Notes: generated from the sequence alone by a model not told the origin. 64,000 nucleotides of DNA from Bifidobacterium bifidum ATCC 29521 = JCM 1255 = DSM 20456 (GCF_001025135.1 NZ_AP012323.1:1054001-1118000); one strand, 5' to 3'; shown: positions 49,685-59,746, numbered from the stretch's first letter. Numbers and translations: made by a program.

Positions 49685-50091
49685 GCGTCATGGACATGAC
49701 CTCCGCCGTGCTCGGCATGATCCCCGGACTCGACCAACCCGTGTACCTCAACCAGGAGCCGGACGAATCCGAGATGCCGCCGTGGGTCATCGCCACCTGC
49801 ACCACGGACGGCCACCGGTCGACCGAGGCGGCACGGTACACGGCCCACGTGGGACGGCTGGAGATCCGGGTCGTGGACCTGACGGCCGACGCGGTCAACG
49901 TCATCTGCGATGACCGGATCATCCCCGCGATGAAATACCGGGTGCCCGCGAAAACCTCCGGGTTCACGGTCGGGCAGCTGATCCTCGACGCGGATTCCGG
50001 CGCGTACGCGGCCGGCCTGACCGCCGACGACACGTCGCGCCGCTATCAGGTGCGCGTCCTGCGGTTCCGCTTCACGTGGACCCGACCATAG
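49681..50091 (+). CDS. Tail completion (terminator) protein
   Basis: 136 residues between the gp10-like gene and the major tail gene. Alternating beta strands (GRLEIRVVDLTADAVNVICD, RRYQVRVLRFRFTWTRP) are typical of tail terminators. Family assigned mainly by order. Confidence 0.72.
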   Translation: MSVMDMTSAVLGMIPGLDQPVYLNQEPDESEMPPWVIATCTTDGHRSTEAARYTAHVGRLEIRVVDLTADAVNVICDDRIIPAMKYRVPAKTSGFTVGQLILDADSGAYAAGLTADDTSRRYQVRVLRFRFTWTRP

Positions 50092-50164
50092 TCAACCAAT
50101 CATTTACCAGAAGTCTTCAAGGCCATCCCATACGAGGTGGCCTTTCCCATCGAAGGAGAACATC

Positions 50165-50707
50165 ATGACCCTGAAACTGGGCACCGAGATCCCCGGCACG
50201 AGCGCCGAGGGCAACATCACCACACTGTGGGTGCCGACCATCGCCGACATCAAGCGCCCGACCATGGCCGAGCTGGAAGCAGGCACCGACATCTCGAACT
50301 ACGTGATGCTCGGCGGCTGGACCTTCGAGCCCTCCCAGGACACCGTGAGCGACCAGCGCGAGAACAGCACGCAGGACTTCGGAGCACCCGGGCGCAAGAG
50401 CGCCGGCGACATCTCGATCGAGGTGATCGATAATACGAACACGGAGCACGCGGAACAGAACAAGGCCGTCACGCTCATGGCCGAAGGCAGCTCCGGATTC
50501 ATCGTGCGCCGTCGCGGCATGGCCACGGACGCGGCCCTCGCCGCAGGGCAGAAGCTCACCGTCGTGAGCGTCAAGTGCGGCGAGAAGAAGGTCCTCAACC
50601 CGGACGCGAACACCATGATCCGAAGCACCATCCCCCTGTTCGCGCAAGCGCCAGGCTGGGAGTCCGAAACCGCCGAGATCGTGGCGGCCGCGGCCTCACA
50701 CGCCTGA
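50165..50707 (+). CDS. Major tail (tube) protein
   Basis: 180 residues. TDISNYVMLGGWTFEPSQDT and MATDAALAAGQKLTVVSVKC fit a siphoviral tube protein of the lambda V/gp17.1 fold. GAAGGAGAACATC start site. The 70 bases before it (50092-50164) hold only the leader. Confidence 0.85.
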   Translation: MTLKLGTEIPGTSAEGNITTLWVPTIADIKRPTMAELEAGTDISNYVMLGGWTFEPSQDTVSDQRENSTQDFGAPGRKSAGDISIEVIDNTNTEHAEQNKAVTLMAEGSSGFIVRRRGMATDAALAAGQKLTVVSVKCGEKKVLNPDANTMIRSTIPLFAQAPGWESETAEIVAAAASHA

Positions 50708-50801
50708 CCATCATTCTTCCGTGCGGGCTTTCCGCATTCCTTTCCCCGCACGGAACCCCCTCATCACCAAAGGGACGCGAAACCGAGACAAGGAACGCAC
50801 C

Positions 50802-51308
50802 ATGGCATTGGAAGTCAAGCGCAAGCGCGTCGAGGTCGACCTGATCCTCGACCAGGAGAAGGCAGAACGGATCTCGCAGCTGGGCGAGCAGCTCGCCCGG
50901 GCGGCGGCATCGCACGTCACCGAGGGCGCGAACGCCGCGGCCAAACGCATCGCCAAACAGATCGACGAGCTGCGCGAGGAGGTCTCCGGGCAGATCGTGC
51001 ACCTCACGTTGGAGGCCCTGCCATTGTCGCAGTGGAGGCAGGTGCTCGAGGCGAACACGACCACCACGAAGGACGGGCGCGCCGCGCAGCGCCTCGAGGA
51101 CATCACCGCCGACGCGCTCAGGCTGATGATCCGCAAGAGCGTGCCGGAAACGCCCGTCGAGGATATAGCCGCCATCATCCCCGAACTGTCCGACGGGCAG
51201 CTGTCGCCCGTCTGGTACGCCATCCAGAACCTCAACGCGAGGATGATCGACCCAAAAGACTACCTCGGCCAAGCCTCCAGGATAATCCGGGGCTCGTCCG
51301 GGAACTGA
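50802..51308 (+). CDS. Tail assembly chaperone G
   Basis: 168 residues, helical (EKAERISQLGEQLARAAASH, AKRIAKQIDELREEVSGQIV), between the tube and tape-measure genes. By analogy with lambda gpG it coats the tape measure during tail assembly. A CCCAAAA heptamer 50 bases before its stop should let part of the ribosomes shift to the next frame. AAGGAA start site. Confidence 0.87.
   Translation: MALEVKRKRVEVDLILDQEKAERISQLGEQLARAAASHVTEGANAAAKRIAKQIDELREEVSGQIVHLTLEALPLSQWRQVLEANTTTTKDGRAAQRLEDITADALRLMIRKSVPETPVEDIAAIIPELSDGQLSPVWYAIQNLNARMIDPKDYLGQASRIIRGSSGN
51251..51257 (+). promoter_or_regulatory. Programmed -1 frameshift site CCCAAAA
   Basis: The heptamer reads C CCA AAA in the frame of chaperone G. 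Shifting back one base enters the open frame that ends at 51667. The geometry is that of the tail-chaperone frameshifts conserved in siphoviruses. Confidence 0.82.
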
Positions 51309-51667
51309 GGATCTGCGCCAAGCTCGGCATCAGCTACAAGCGCTGGCTCGGGTGGGAGCCCTCCTATCGCGTGGAGCGAGATGGCCACCGGCGCATCACC
51401 GGGTACACGCCGGAAAGCGAATGGGACCAGACCGAACGCGACTGGATGCTCGCCCTCGACGACTACGAGCACAGCCTGTGCCCGCGCTGCGGCATGCCCG
51501 TGAGCGTATGCCACGACGAGCTGACGCCCACCCGGTACACGGCCGAGGCGGGCGTGTGCCAGATCAGCCTCATGCGAGACATCGCCGCCGAGGACTGGCG
51601 CAAACAGCACGACGGCGAGGCGGGCATCAAGACCATGTCACTGACCACCGCCATCAAGGCAAGATAA
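51257..51667 (+). CDS. Chaperone T extension, made by -1 frameshift
   Basis: From the slip site this frame gives about 136 further residues (NPGLVRELRICAKLGISYKR, WEPSYRVERDGHRRITGYTP, HSLCPRCGMPVSVCHDEL) joined to the first 152 residues of G, a product of about 288. The extension has four cysteines in CPRCG and CHDE/GVC contexts. There is no good independent start for it. It would recruit tail tube subunits. Confidence 0.82.
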   Translation, partial: RLPRPSLQDNPGLVRELRICAKLGISYKRWLGWEPSYRVERDGHRRITGYTPESEWDQTERDWMLALDDYEHSLCPRCGMPVSVCHDELTPTRYTAEAGVCQISLMRDIAAEDWRKQHDGEAGIKTMSLTTAIKAR

Positions 51668-51677
51668 GGAGACCACC

Positions 51678-54600
51678 ATGGCAGGCGGACTGAACCGCAA
51701 CATCACCGTCCGCCTGCTCGCGGACACGTCGAAATTCACCGCCGGCATGGCCAAGGTGTCCGCCGAGGCCGAGAAGACCTCCACCACCATGGAGGCGTCG
51801 GGCGGCAAGACGAAGCTCCTGACCGCCGGCATCGCCGCCGCCGGCATCGCCGCCACCGCATTGGGCGTCGCCGCCGTACGCATGGCCGCCGACTTCGACG
51901 CCGGCATGTCGACCGTCCAGGCCAACACCGGAGCCAGCGCCGACGAGATGTCCCTGCTACGCCAGGCCGCCATCGACGCCGGCGCCGACACCGTGTACTC
52001 CGCCACGGACGCGGCCGACGCGATCAACGAACTCGGCAAGGCCGGCATGAGCACGTCGGACATCCTCTCCGGCGGCCTGAACGGCGCACTCGACCTCGCC
52101 GCGTCCGACGGCATGGAAGTCGCCGAAGCCGCCGAACTCATGAGCTCCGCCATGGCCCAGTTCAACCTCACCGGAGCCGACGCCACCCGCATCGCCGACG
52201 CCCTCGCCGCCGGCGCCGGCAAGGCGCAAGGCTCCGCCCGAGACCTCGGCTACGCCCTCCAGCAATCCGGCATGGTCGCCAACAGCTTCGGCATCGGCAT
52301 GGAAGAGACCGTCGGCACCCTCACCAGCTTCGCCAACGCCGGCATGACCGGATCCGACGCCGGCACCAGCCTCAAAAGCATGCTCATCGCGCTCGCCAAC
52401 CCCACCAAAAAAGCGCAGAACCTCATGGACGAGCTCGGCATCAGCGCCTACGACGCCCAAGGCAACTTCATCGGCCTCAAAGCCCTGGCCGGCCAGCTCC
52501 AGACCCAGATGAGCGGACTCACACAGGCACAACGCAACCAGGCGCTCGCCACCATCTTCGGCTCCGACGCGATCCGCGCCGCCAACGTGCTCTACAACGA
52601 GGGCGCCGACGGCATCGCCGACTGGACCAAGAAGGTCTCCGATTCCGGGTACGCCGCCCAGCAGGCCGCCGCCAAGAACGACAACCTGCGCGGAGACCTG
52701 GAAAACCTCAGCGGCAGCTTCGAGAGCATGATGATCAAGCTCGGCGAAGGCGGGCAGGGGCCCCTGCGCAAGCTCGTCCAGACCATCGACATGCTCGTGG
52801 ACGGATTCGGGCAATTGCCCGCCCCCGTCCAACAGACCATCGTCCTCTCCACGGCGCTCGCCGGAGGCATCGTCGCGCTTCACCGCGCGATGGCACCGTT
52901 GAATTCAAGCAGCAGCCAGCTGTCAAAGAATCTCGGCATGGTTCTCGACCCCGGCCAGCGGCTTATCTCCATGAGCTCGCAACTGTATACGGGCGCCACG
53001 CAAATCGGGGCGGCGTTCTCAACCCAGAGCCGTCAGCTGGAGGTTTTCGGCAGCACCGTCAGTCGCACCTCAGGCGTCATGACCGGATTGAAAACCATGG
53101 GCAGCGGCGTCATCGACCTGCTCGGAGGCCCATGGGGCATTGCCATAACGGCAGCCGGTCTCGCATTGTTCGATTTCGCGCAGGATCAGCAGGCCGCCGC
53201 ACAACGAGTGGACGAACTCACCCAAGTGCTGCAGAGCGGACAGACCGCGGCCGAATACTTCGGCAAGGCACTCTCCGACAGCTCATCCAGCCGATACACC
53301 GACGACTTCCTCAGCCGATGGGCCAGCGGATACGACGACATCGCCGAAGCCATCGACCGCATGGGCATCAGCCACCAGACCTACATCAAAGCCATCCAAG
53401 GCGACAAGGACGCCATCGAACAGGTCCACGCCCAGGCCGACGAATACGCGGCCAGCCTCAACCTCATCGACCAATGGTGGAACAACCCGTCAAGCGCCGC
53501 CTACGAGGCGCTCGCCGAACAGCAGAACGTCTTCAAGCAGGCGACCAAGGACGCGGCCGAGGCGGAGAAGGCCGCGACCGAGGCCAGCATGGGCAGGACC
53601 GCGGCCCTCATAACCGGCAACGACGCGCTGGCCGGGACCGCCGACGCATCCGCCAAGGCCGCGGACTCCGACACGATCCTGCAGGAGAGCTTCGGCGCGA
53701 CCAAGGACGCGGTCAACGAGACGAGCGCCGCGCTGGGCGAGGTCATCGACGCGCTCAACACCTACTACGGTTTCGCTCTGGACGCGTCCAACGCGTCTAT
53801 CGCGCTGGAATCCAGCTTCGACAAGGCATCCGAAGCGGTCGGGAAGAACGGCAGGACGCTCGACATCAACACCGAAAAGGGCCGCGACAACACGAGCGCC
53901 CTGAACGACGTGGCCGAGGCCGCGCAGAAGGCCATGCTCGCCCACGCGAAGAACGGCGAGGGACTGGAACAGGTCACGCCCATCGTCCAGAGGGCCCGCG
54001 ACCAGTACATCCAGCTCGCCCAGCAGATGGGCATGAGCAAGGAGGAGGCCGAGGCCTCGGCCGACGCGTACGGGTTGAACACCGACAAGCTCAGGGACCT
54101 CATCGTCCAATCGGGCATCGCAAGCGGACAGACCGGTGACCTGCAAGCCGCCTTCGACCGGCTCGGATTGAGCACCAGCGACGTCAAGCTCAAGGTCGAC
54201 AACATGGTCGGCAGCATGCGCCTCATACCAGCGGAGAAAACCACGACCGTGAGGGTCAACGACCTCGCATCGAACGCGATCCACACCATCCGGGAAGGCA
54301 TCGAGCTGCTGCAGTCCAAGACCGTCACCATCCGCACCAACGTGATCACGAACGAGACGACGATCCGCAGCACGAAGGGCTCGATGATCGGCCGTCCCAT
54401 CTCCTACACGGGCGGCTACTACGCCGGCAACGGCTTCGCGATGCGCGGCTACGCGTCGGGCGGCATCGTGGAGGGGCTGCTGCCCGGCACTCCGCCCCTG
54501 TCAGCGCAGGCGGACAACATCACGCTCGCCAACGCGAGGCTGCGCAGCGGCGAGTTCGTCAGCAACGACAAAAGCGTCCGATATTACGGTGCCGACACGT

Positions 54601-54812
54601 ATGCGGCCATGAACCGCCGCCAGCTTCCGAGGGAGATGTTCACGGGCGGCGCGGAACAGCCGGGGCCCTCGGTGGCGGACATCTCCCAGGGCGTGATGGA
54701 CGCGCTGGAACGCACCTCGGTCACCCTCGTGTTCGACGACCGCACCGTCGCGGCGCGGCTCGCCCCCGCGATGGACAGGGAACTGGGACGAAGGAAAGGA
54801 ATGGGACTGTGA
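51678..54812 (+). CDS. Tape measure protein
   Basis: 1044 residues, the longest phage gene. The N-terminus (ITVRLLADTSKFTAGMAKVS) and the phage-tail core TMP10 region (ADFDAGMSTVQANTGASADE, AADAINELGKAGMSTSDILS, GYALQQSGMVANSFGIGMEE) are clear. Two hydrophobic stretches occur near 380-400 and 480-495; coiled coils fill the second half. Its length sets the tail length, here near 150 nm by the usual rule of thumb. AAGGAGACCACC start site. Confidence 0.94.
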   Translation: MAGGLNRNITVRLLADTSKFTAGMAKVSAEAEKTSTTMEASGGKTKLLTAGIAAAGIAATALGVAAVRMAADFDAGMSTVQANTGASADEMSLLRQAAIDAGADTVYSATDAADAINELGKAGMSTSDILSGGLNGALDLAASDGMEVAEAAELMSSAMAQFNLTGADATRIADALAAGAGKAQGSARDLGYALQQSGMVANSFGIGMEETVGTLTSFANAGMTGSDAGTSLKSMLIALANPTKKAQNLMDELGISAYDAQGNFIGLKALAGQLQTQMSGLTQAQRNQALATIFGSDAIRAANVLYNEGADGIADWTKKVSDSGYAAQQAAAKNDNLRGDLENLSGSFESMMIKLGEGGQGPLRKLVQTIDMLVDGFGQLPAPVQQTIVLSTALAGGIVALHRAMAPLNSSSSQLSKNLGMVLDPGQRLISMSSQLYTGATQIGAAFSTQSRQLEVFGSTVSRTSGVMTGLKTMGSGVIDLLGGPWGIAITAAGLALFDFAQDQQAAAQRVDELTQVLQSGQTAAEYFGKALSDSSSSRYTDDFLSRWASGYDDIAEAIDRMGISHQTYIKAIQGDKDAIEQVHAQADEYAASLNLIDQWWNNPSSAAYEALAEQQNVFKQATKDAAEAEKAATEASMGRTAALITGNDALAGTADASAKAADSDTILQESFGATKDAVNETSAALGEVIDALNTYYGFALDASNASIALESSFDKASEAVGKNGRTLDINTEKGRDNTSALNDVAEAAQKAMLAHAKNGEGLEQVTPIVQRARDQYIQLAQQMGMSKEEAEASADAYGLNTDKLRDLIVQSGIASGQTGDLQAAFDRLGLSTSDVKLKVDNMVGSMRLIPAEKTTTVRVNDLASNAIHTIREGIELLQSKTVTIRTNVITNETTIRSTKGSMIGRPISYTGGYYAGNGFAMRGYASGGIVEGLLPGTPPLSAQADNITLANARLRSGEFVSNDKSVRYYGADTYAAMNRRQLPREMFTGGAEQPGPSVADISQGVMDALERTSVTLVFDDRTVAARLAPAMDRELGRRKGMGL

Positions 54813-55588
54813 GCGTCTTCCAACGCATGCCGGCCGACCCGCTCATGCACATCCTCCTCGACGGCAGGCCGCTTGACTGGTACGGGCTGTCCGCCACGGA
54901 CGGCGTCCTCGCCATCGAGGCCCCCGACCTGGCCGTCGCATACCAGAACGCGCCCGGCATGGCCGGAAGCCACGACGTGACCCTCGACGACCCGCTCGGC
55001 TGCGCGTACCCCGGGCTGCGCAGGATCGCGCTCGGCGTGGTGACCGTCGGCGAGGACGACGAGATGATGGACGCGCGCCGCCGCCTCGGCTCGCTCGTCG
55101 GCCGCCTCGCGACGCTGTCCTACCGGGAGCTGCCGGGGCAGTGGCGGGGCCGCGTCACGATCAAGGACTGGGACGAACGCATGCTCGGACCATGCCGCGT
55201 GGACTGCGCCACCACGATCGTGATGGACGCATACCCGCACATCATGGGCCGCGCCCAGCGTCACGCGCTCAGGGAAGGCGCCAACCTCCTGCACGTCACC
55301 GGCAACCGTCCGGCATGGCCGGTCCTGACGCTCACGACCTCCCGCGCCGTCTCGGCCCTGTCGATCAGGGACGGGCGCGGCCACACCATCGGCATCAGGC
55401 CGGCCGCCACGCTGCCGGCCGGCACAAGCGTGCTGGTCGACTGCAAGGCGCAGACGACGCGCGCCAACGGCACCCTCGCCCCGGTCAGCCTCGACACCGA
55501 CTACTTCGCCCTGCTGCCGGGCATGAACACGCTCACCCTGTCCGGCGCCGCCGGCAGCTGCGAGCACGAACCCGAATGGATGATCTGA
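54809..55588 (+). CDS. Distal tail protein (Dit-like)
   Basis: 259 residues from GTG 54809, overlapping the tape-measure stop. LAIEAPDLAVAYQNAPGMAG and RRLGSLVGRLATLSYRELPG are Dit-type, followed by a galectin-like C-terminal half. It forms the hub joining tail tube to tip. Confidence 0.82.
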   Translation: MSVFQRMPADPLMHILLDGRPLDWYGLSATDGVLAIEAPDLAVAYQNAPGMAGSHDVTLDDPLGCAYPGLRRIALGVVTVGEDDEMMDARRRLGSLVGRLATLSYRELPGQWRGRVTIKDWDERMLGPCRVDCATTIVMDAYPHIMGRAQRHALREGANLLHVTGNRPAWPVLTLTTSRAVSALSIRDGRGHTIGIRPAATLPAGTSVLVDCKAQTTRANGTLAPVSLDTDYFALLPGMNTLTLSGAAGSCEHEPEWMI

Positions 55589-55589
55589 C

Positions 55590-57452
55590 ATGTTCCACGT
55601 CTTCGACCGGTGGGGCAACCCGAAACCCGCCCCCATGACCGTCCTCGCCGCCCGGCGCACGCAGAACGTGGACGGCACCGACAACCTCGACCTGCTCAGC
55701 GACCTCGACCTCGAAAAAGGCGACCGAGTGGCATGGCGCGACCACATGGGCCTGTGGCGAGAATGGCTGGTCAACAGCATCGATACGTCACGCTCCGACC
55801 GGCTCCCCCTGTCCACCGCGCACTGCGTCGACGCCATCCAGGAACTCGCCTCCACGTATATCGAGGACAAACGCAACCGCTCGGCCACCGCCCTCACATG
55901 CGCGAAAAAAGCGCTCGCGGGCACACGATGGATTCTCGGCACCGTGCACGACGGCACCAAAACCACCGAGGCCGACCTCGCGTTCTACCACACCAACGCG
56001 CTCTCCGCAATCCAGGACATCTGCGCCACGTTCGGACTCGAGGCCGTCACCACCTACCAGCCCGACGCGACGGGCACGCGCATCGCGACCCGCACCCTCA
56101 GCCTCGTCAGCCGGCGCGGCGCGACCACCCCCACCAAACGCTTCACCTACGGCAAGGACCTCGCCTCGATCCGCCGCACCATCGACGCCACCCAGGTCGC
56201 CACACGCCTCTACGGATGGGGCAAAGGCGTCGCCACGACCGACGACGATGGGGAAGAGACCGGCGGGTACAGCCGCAAGATCAGCTTCGCCGACATCAAC
56301 GACGGCAAGGCCTACGTCGAAGACGCCACGGCACTCGCCATATGGGGCATCCCCGGCCCCAACGGAACCCGCATCCACAGCGAGGCAGACGCGGAATTCC
56401 CCGACTGCGAAGACCCCAAACAACTCCTGACGTTCACCAAGGAAGCGCTCAAGACACGCAGCCAGCCGGTCGTCTCATACGAATGCGACGTCACCAGCCT
56501 CGCCGCCGCCGGCGTCAACGCCGAAGGCACCGACATCGGCGACACCGTCCACATCATCGACACCAGCTTCCCCACGCCCCTGCGCCTCGAAGGACGCATC
56601 CTGCAGATCGAACAGGACCTCGCCGGCGACCAGACCGCCACCACCATCACCCTCGGCAACATCACCACAGGCATCACCCGCCAGGACGACGCATGGCGCC
56701 GACAACTCGACCAGCTCATCTCCAACTCCGGCGCATGGAACGACGCCGCCACCGGCACCAAACCATACATCACCGACCTCATCAACCGCATCAACCAGAT
56801 CATGAACACGACCGGCGGCTACACATACCTCAAACCCGGCCAAGGCATCTACGTGTACGACAAGCCCGAAGACCAGAACCCCACCCAATGCATCCACATC
56901 GGAGGCGGATACTGGCGCATCGCCAACAGCAAGAAGGCGAACGGAGACTGGGACTTCCGCGCGCTCGCCGACGGCAACGGCATCTACGCCAACGCCATAT
57001 ACACAGGCAAGCTCTCCGATGCCGCCGGCCACAACCAATGGAACCTCGACACCGGAGAACTCACCACCCGCGGCATGACCGCCACCAGCATCACCGCCGA
57101 AGGAACCTTCGCGTGCGGCAGCAAGGACTGGTACGGCATCGAGCTCAACAGCATCGGACAGCTCGCCGGCTACCGCAAGGGCAAGAAGGTCGGCTACATC
57201 GACTACTCGGGCGGCATGTACGAGGTATCCAACCCGTCGAAGGTCTACTACGGGCTCCAACTGCAAGGCGGATGCCTGCGCATCAGCACGCCCATCCTGT
57301 CCGTCGCCAAGACCACCGACACCCACGTCACCACCACACACGCCTACAACGGCAAACACCACTACATCTCCAAAATCACATCCTCCTCGGACGGCACCAT
57401 CACCTGGTTCCAATCAACGACCGAGTACATCAACGGATTCTGCATCAACTGA
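55590..57452 (+). CDS. Tail tip protein (Tal/prophage endopeptidase-like)
   Basis: 620 residues. LDLLSDLDLEKGDRVAWRDH, TLSLVSRRGATTPTKRFTYG and GVNAEGTDIGDTVHIIDTSF are shared with siphoviral tip/baseplate hub proteins. The C-terminal ~200 residues change to a beta-rich putative receptor-binding part with several Tyr/Gly-rich segments. Starts 1 base after the Dit stop. Confidence 0.82.
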   Translation: MFHVFDRWGNPKPAPMTVLAARRTQNVDGTDNLDLLSDLDLEKGDRVAWRDHMGLWREWLVNSIDTSRSDRLPLSTAHCVDAIQELASTYIEDKRNRSATALTCAKKALAGTRWILGTVHDGTKTTEADLAFYHTNALSAIQDICATFGLEAVTTYQPDATGTRIATRTLSLVSRRGATTPTKRFTYGKDLASIRRTIDATQVATRLYGWGKGVATTDDDGEETGGYSRKISFADINDGKAYVEDATALAIWGIPGPNGTRIHSEADAEFPDCEDPKQLLTFTKEALKTRSQPVVSYECDVTSLAAAGVNAEGTDIGDTVHIIDTSFPTPLRLEGRILQIEQDLAGDQTATTITLGNITTGITRQDDAWRRQLDQLISNSGAWNDAATGTKPYITDLINRINQIMNTTGGYTYLKPGQGIYVYDKPEDQNPTQCIHIGGGYWRIANSKKANGDWDFRALADGNGIYANAIYTGKLSDAAGHNQWNLDTGELTTRGMTATSITAEGTFACGSKDWYGIELNSIGQLAGYRKGKKVGYIDYSGGMYEVSNPSKVYYGLQLQGGCLRISTPILSVAKTTDTHVTTTHAYNGKHHYISKITSSSDGTITWFQSTTEYINGFCIN

Positions 57453-57462
57453 AAGGACACCC

Positions 57463-57858
57463 ATGCCAAGGATCACCAGATACTGGGCGCACGACCCCAT
57501 CGGCAACAGCGAGGGCATCCTCGCCGGATACGAGCCCGCCGCGCTCAAGGCCGCGCAGGACCGGGGCATCATCTTCATCGCCGAACTCGACGACGGCACC
57601 CGACTGCGCGTCGACGCCAGCGACGTCACCGAACCCGAACCAGCCTCGTACACCATCGCCACACCCGACTACGTGGCCAGCCGCGTCACGCTCATCACGG
57701 ACGCGCTCGACGCCGTCGCCGACATCCTCGACCCCCAGCCGACGGCGCTCGCCACGGCCAATGACGCCGCCGCGGACACCTCCGGAGACGACGCACGCCG
57801 ACGCCTGCGCGACGCCATCGCCCACCTCAACGACCTCACGAAAGGAACAGGGAAATGA
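57463..57858 (+). CDS. Small tail-tip accessory protein
   Basis: 131 residues. YEPAALKAAQDRGIIFIAEL and the helical DDARRRLRDAIAHLNDLTKG; no known family. Overlaps the next gene by ATGA. Confidence 0.62.
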   Translation: MPRITRYWAHDPIGNSEGILAGYEPAALKAAQDRGIIFIAELDDGTRLRVDASDVTEPEPASYTIATPDYVASRVTLITDALDAVADILDPQPTALATANDAAADTSGDDARRRLRDAIAHLNDLTKGTGK

Positions 57859-59687
57859 CCCTCGACGGATTCCGCGACGTCACCGAAACACCCATCAGCC
57901 TCGACTTCTCCAACAGCTGGATCGCCGACATCCGACTCAACGCCGGCGACAAGGACGGACGCACCATCACCGTCGCCATCACCGACAACGGCCAGCCAAT
58001 CACCTCCACGACCGGCATCACAAGCGTGGCGCTCGCCTACAACACCGCGCCGGGCGTCGAGGTCGGCGACCGCGTGCCCATGACCCCCGTGAGCGGGCAG
58101 GAGACCGCCACATACCGGGCGACGCTGCCCAGGCGGGCGATCGCCAAGCCCGGCGTCATCGCCCTGGGCGTGGAGGTCACCACCGCGGACGGCGCCAAGA
58201 TCTGCTCCCGCAACTTCAAGGGCGTCGTCGAACGCGCCGTATGGGACGCCGAAAGCACCCAGGGGCAGGACAGCCTCACCCGCCTCGAACAACTCATCGC
58301 GGACGGCGACGCCGCCATCATCCGCGTCAACAACGCCATCACCGACGCGAACAACGCGGTCGCGGCCGCCAACCAGGTCATCGCGGACGCGCGCATCACC
58401 GGCGGCAACACCACCACCCTCGACCCGAACCAGCCGGCCACGTCCTCGCTGCGCGGCAGCGGCCTGCAGCGCATCCTCGACCTGTCCATCCCGCGCGGCG
58501 CGGGCGTCACCAGCGCCGGCGCCACCACCCTGGACCCCAACAAGCCCGCCACCGCGAGCATGCTGCAGGCCGGAAGCAAGGGCGACTACACGCTGATGGT
58601 CGGCGTGCCACGCGGCAGCAGGATCATCGGCGTGGGCGCGAACACCGTCAACCCCTCCCAGGACGCGTCCGCCAGCATGTCCACCGACGGCGCGGGCGAC
58701 ATGAGCCTCATCCTCGACATCCCGCGCGGCAGCCGGATCGCCGGCGTGACCGCCCGCACCCTCGCCACCGGCGAGGACGCCACCGTCACCGCCACCCGGG
58801 ACGCGGCCGGCGACGCCACGCTCGCGTTCGGCCTGCCGCGGGGAGCAAAGGGCGACAAGGGCGATCCCGGGGATGCCGGGCAGGTCGCCACCGCCACCGT
58901 CGCCGGCGTCGTCAAGCCCGGCGACAACCTGAGCGTGCGCGCCGACGGCACGCTCGACGCCGCCGCGGCCCAGTACGAGCTGCCCGTCGCGAGCGACACG
59001 ACCCTCGGCGGCGTCAAGGTCAGCAAGGTCGACTACACGGACGCCCGCACGTTCCCCGTCGTCGTGTGCGACGGCGAGAAACTCGGCCTGTCGTTCAAAC
59101 TCGGAGACAACGCCATGCCCGACGGCATCGAGTTCCACGGCACCGAGAACACGACCATCGGCCTGAAGAAGGCCACGCAGGACGCGCTCGGCATCGTCAG
59201 GGGAGGGGGCAAAGGCATCCATGTCGCCGTGGACGGCACCCTCAACCTTGACCTGCCCGCGGCGACGGCGGGCGCGATCGGCGGCGTCAAGCCCGACGGC
59301 AAGACCATCACCGCCGCCGCGGACGGCACCATCACCGCCGTCGCGCAGACAGGCCCGGTGGAGTACAGGGAGCTCGTCGGATACGAGAACGCGGCGCAGG
59401 GATACGCGGTCCGCGTCTCCGACAGGACATGGCTGTGCTGCTTCAACTCGTTCGCCATGCAGACGGACGGCACGACACGACTGCCATACTTCTATGCCTT
59501 TCTCCGGCAGGCCGGCTCCTCGAGCCTGACCGCGCTGGTGGCCAACCCGTTCGACACGAACGGCATCACCCTCCTCTCCACCGACGGCGAACAGATGCGG
59601 TTCTCGTACGGAGGGGGCGGGCGCTGGGCCGGCGTGCGCGCGGTATCCGGCTTGGACGCCGCCACCCTCATCCTCACCGAGGCCTGA
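57855..59687 (+). CDS. Baseplate upper protein/tail fibre with four internal repeats
   Basis: 610 residues. The N-terminal ~130 residues (DIRLNAGDKDGRTITVAITD) are BppU-like. A coiled coil (LEQLIADGDAAIIRVNNAIT, DANNAVAAANQVIADARI) precedes four repeats of about 40 residues, each ending in a PRG turn (LDLSIPRG, LMVGVPRG, LILDIPRG, LAFGLPRG). A collagen-like GAKGDKGDPGDAG and GGVK-type shaft segments follow. The C-terminal ~120 residues (RELVGYENAAQGYAVRVSDR) are the likely receptor-binding head. Confidence 0.83.
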   Translation: MTLDGFRDVTETPISLDFSNSWIADIRLNAGDKDGRTITVAITDNGQPITSTTGITSVALAYNTAPGVEVGDRVPMTPVSGQETATYRATLPRRAIAKPGVIALGVEVTTADGAKICSRNFKGVVERAVWDAESTQGQDSLTRLEQLIADGDAAIIRVNNAITDANNAVAAANQVIADARITGGNTTTLDPNQPATSSLRGSGLQRILDLSIPRGAGVTSAGATTLDPNKPATASMLQAGSKGDYTLMVGVPRGSRIIGVGANTVNPSQDASASMSTDGAGDMSLILDIPRGSRIAGVTARTLATGEDATVTATRDAAGDATLAFGLPRGAKGDKGDPGDAGQVATATVAGVVKPGDNLSVRADGTLDAAAAQYELPVASDTTLGGVKVSKVDYTDARTFPVVVCDGEKLGLSFKLGDNAMPDGIEFHGTENTTIGLKKATQDALGIVRGGGKGIHVAVDGTLNLDLPAATAGAIGGVKPDGKTITAAADGTITAVAQTGPVEYRELVGYENAAQGYAVRVSDRTWLCCFNSFAMQTDGTTRLPYFYAFLRQAGSSSLTALVANPFDTNGITLLSTDGEQMRFSYGGGGRWAGVRAVSGLDAATLILTEA

Positions 59688-59689
59688 GC

Positions 59690-59746
59690 ATGGACGCCAT
59701 CATCATCAGCGTCACCGGGAGCCTTACAAGGAAGGAGCACTCATGA
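59690..59746 (+). CDS. 18-codon minicistron before the second fibre gene
   Basis: MDAIIISVTGSLTRKEHS ends at a TGA that overlaps the next start. It contains the AAGGAAGGAG site of the next gene. Weak evidence for translation. Confidence 0.25.
   Translation: MDAIIISVTGSLTRKEHS

Noticed and set aside
51957..52883. Long minus-strand frame opposite the tape measure gene
   Set aside because: Low-complexity Gly/Val/Glu composition is the mirror of Ala/Asp-rich coding on the plus strand; no domain or start site.
57669..59222. 517-codon minus-strand frame opposite the fibre gene
   Set aside because: Composition (RVVDLADLDAAEG-like) is the antisense of a high-GC gene with a regular codon pattern; the plus frame has recognisable fibre motifs.
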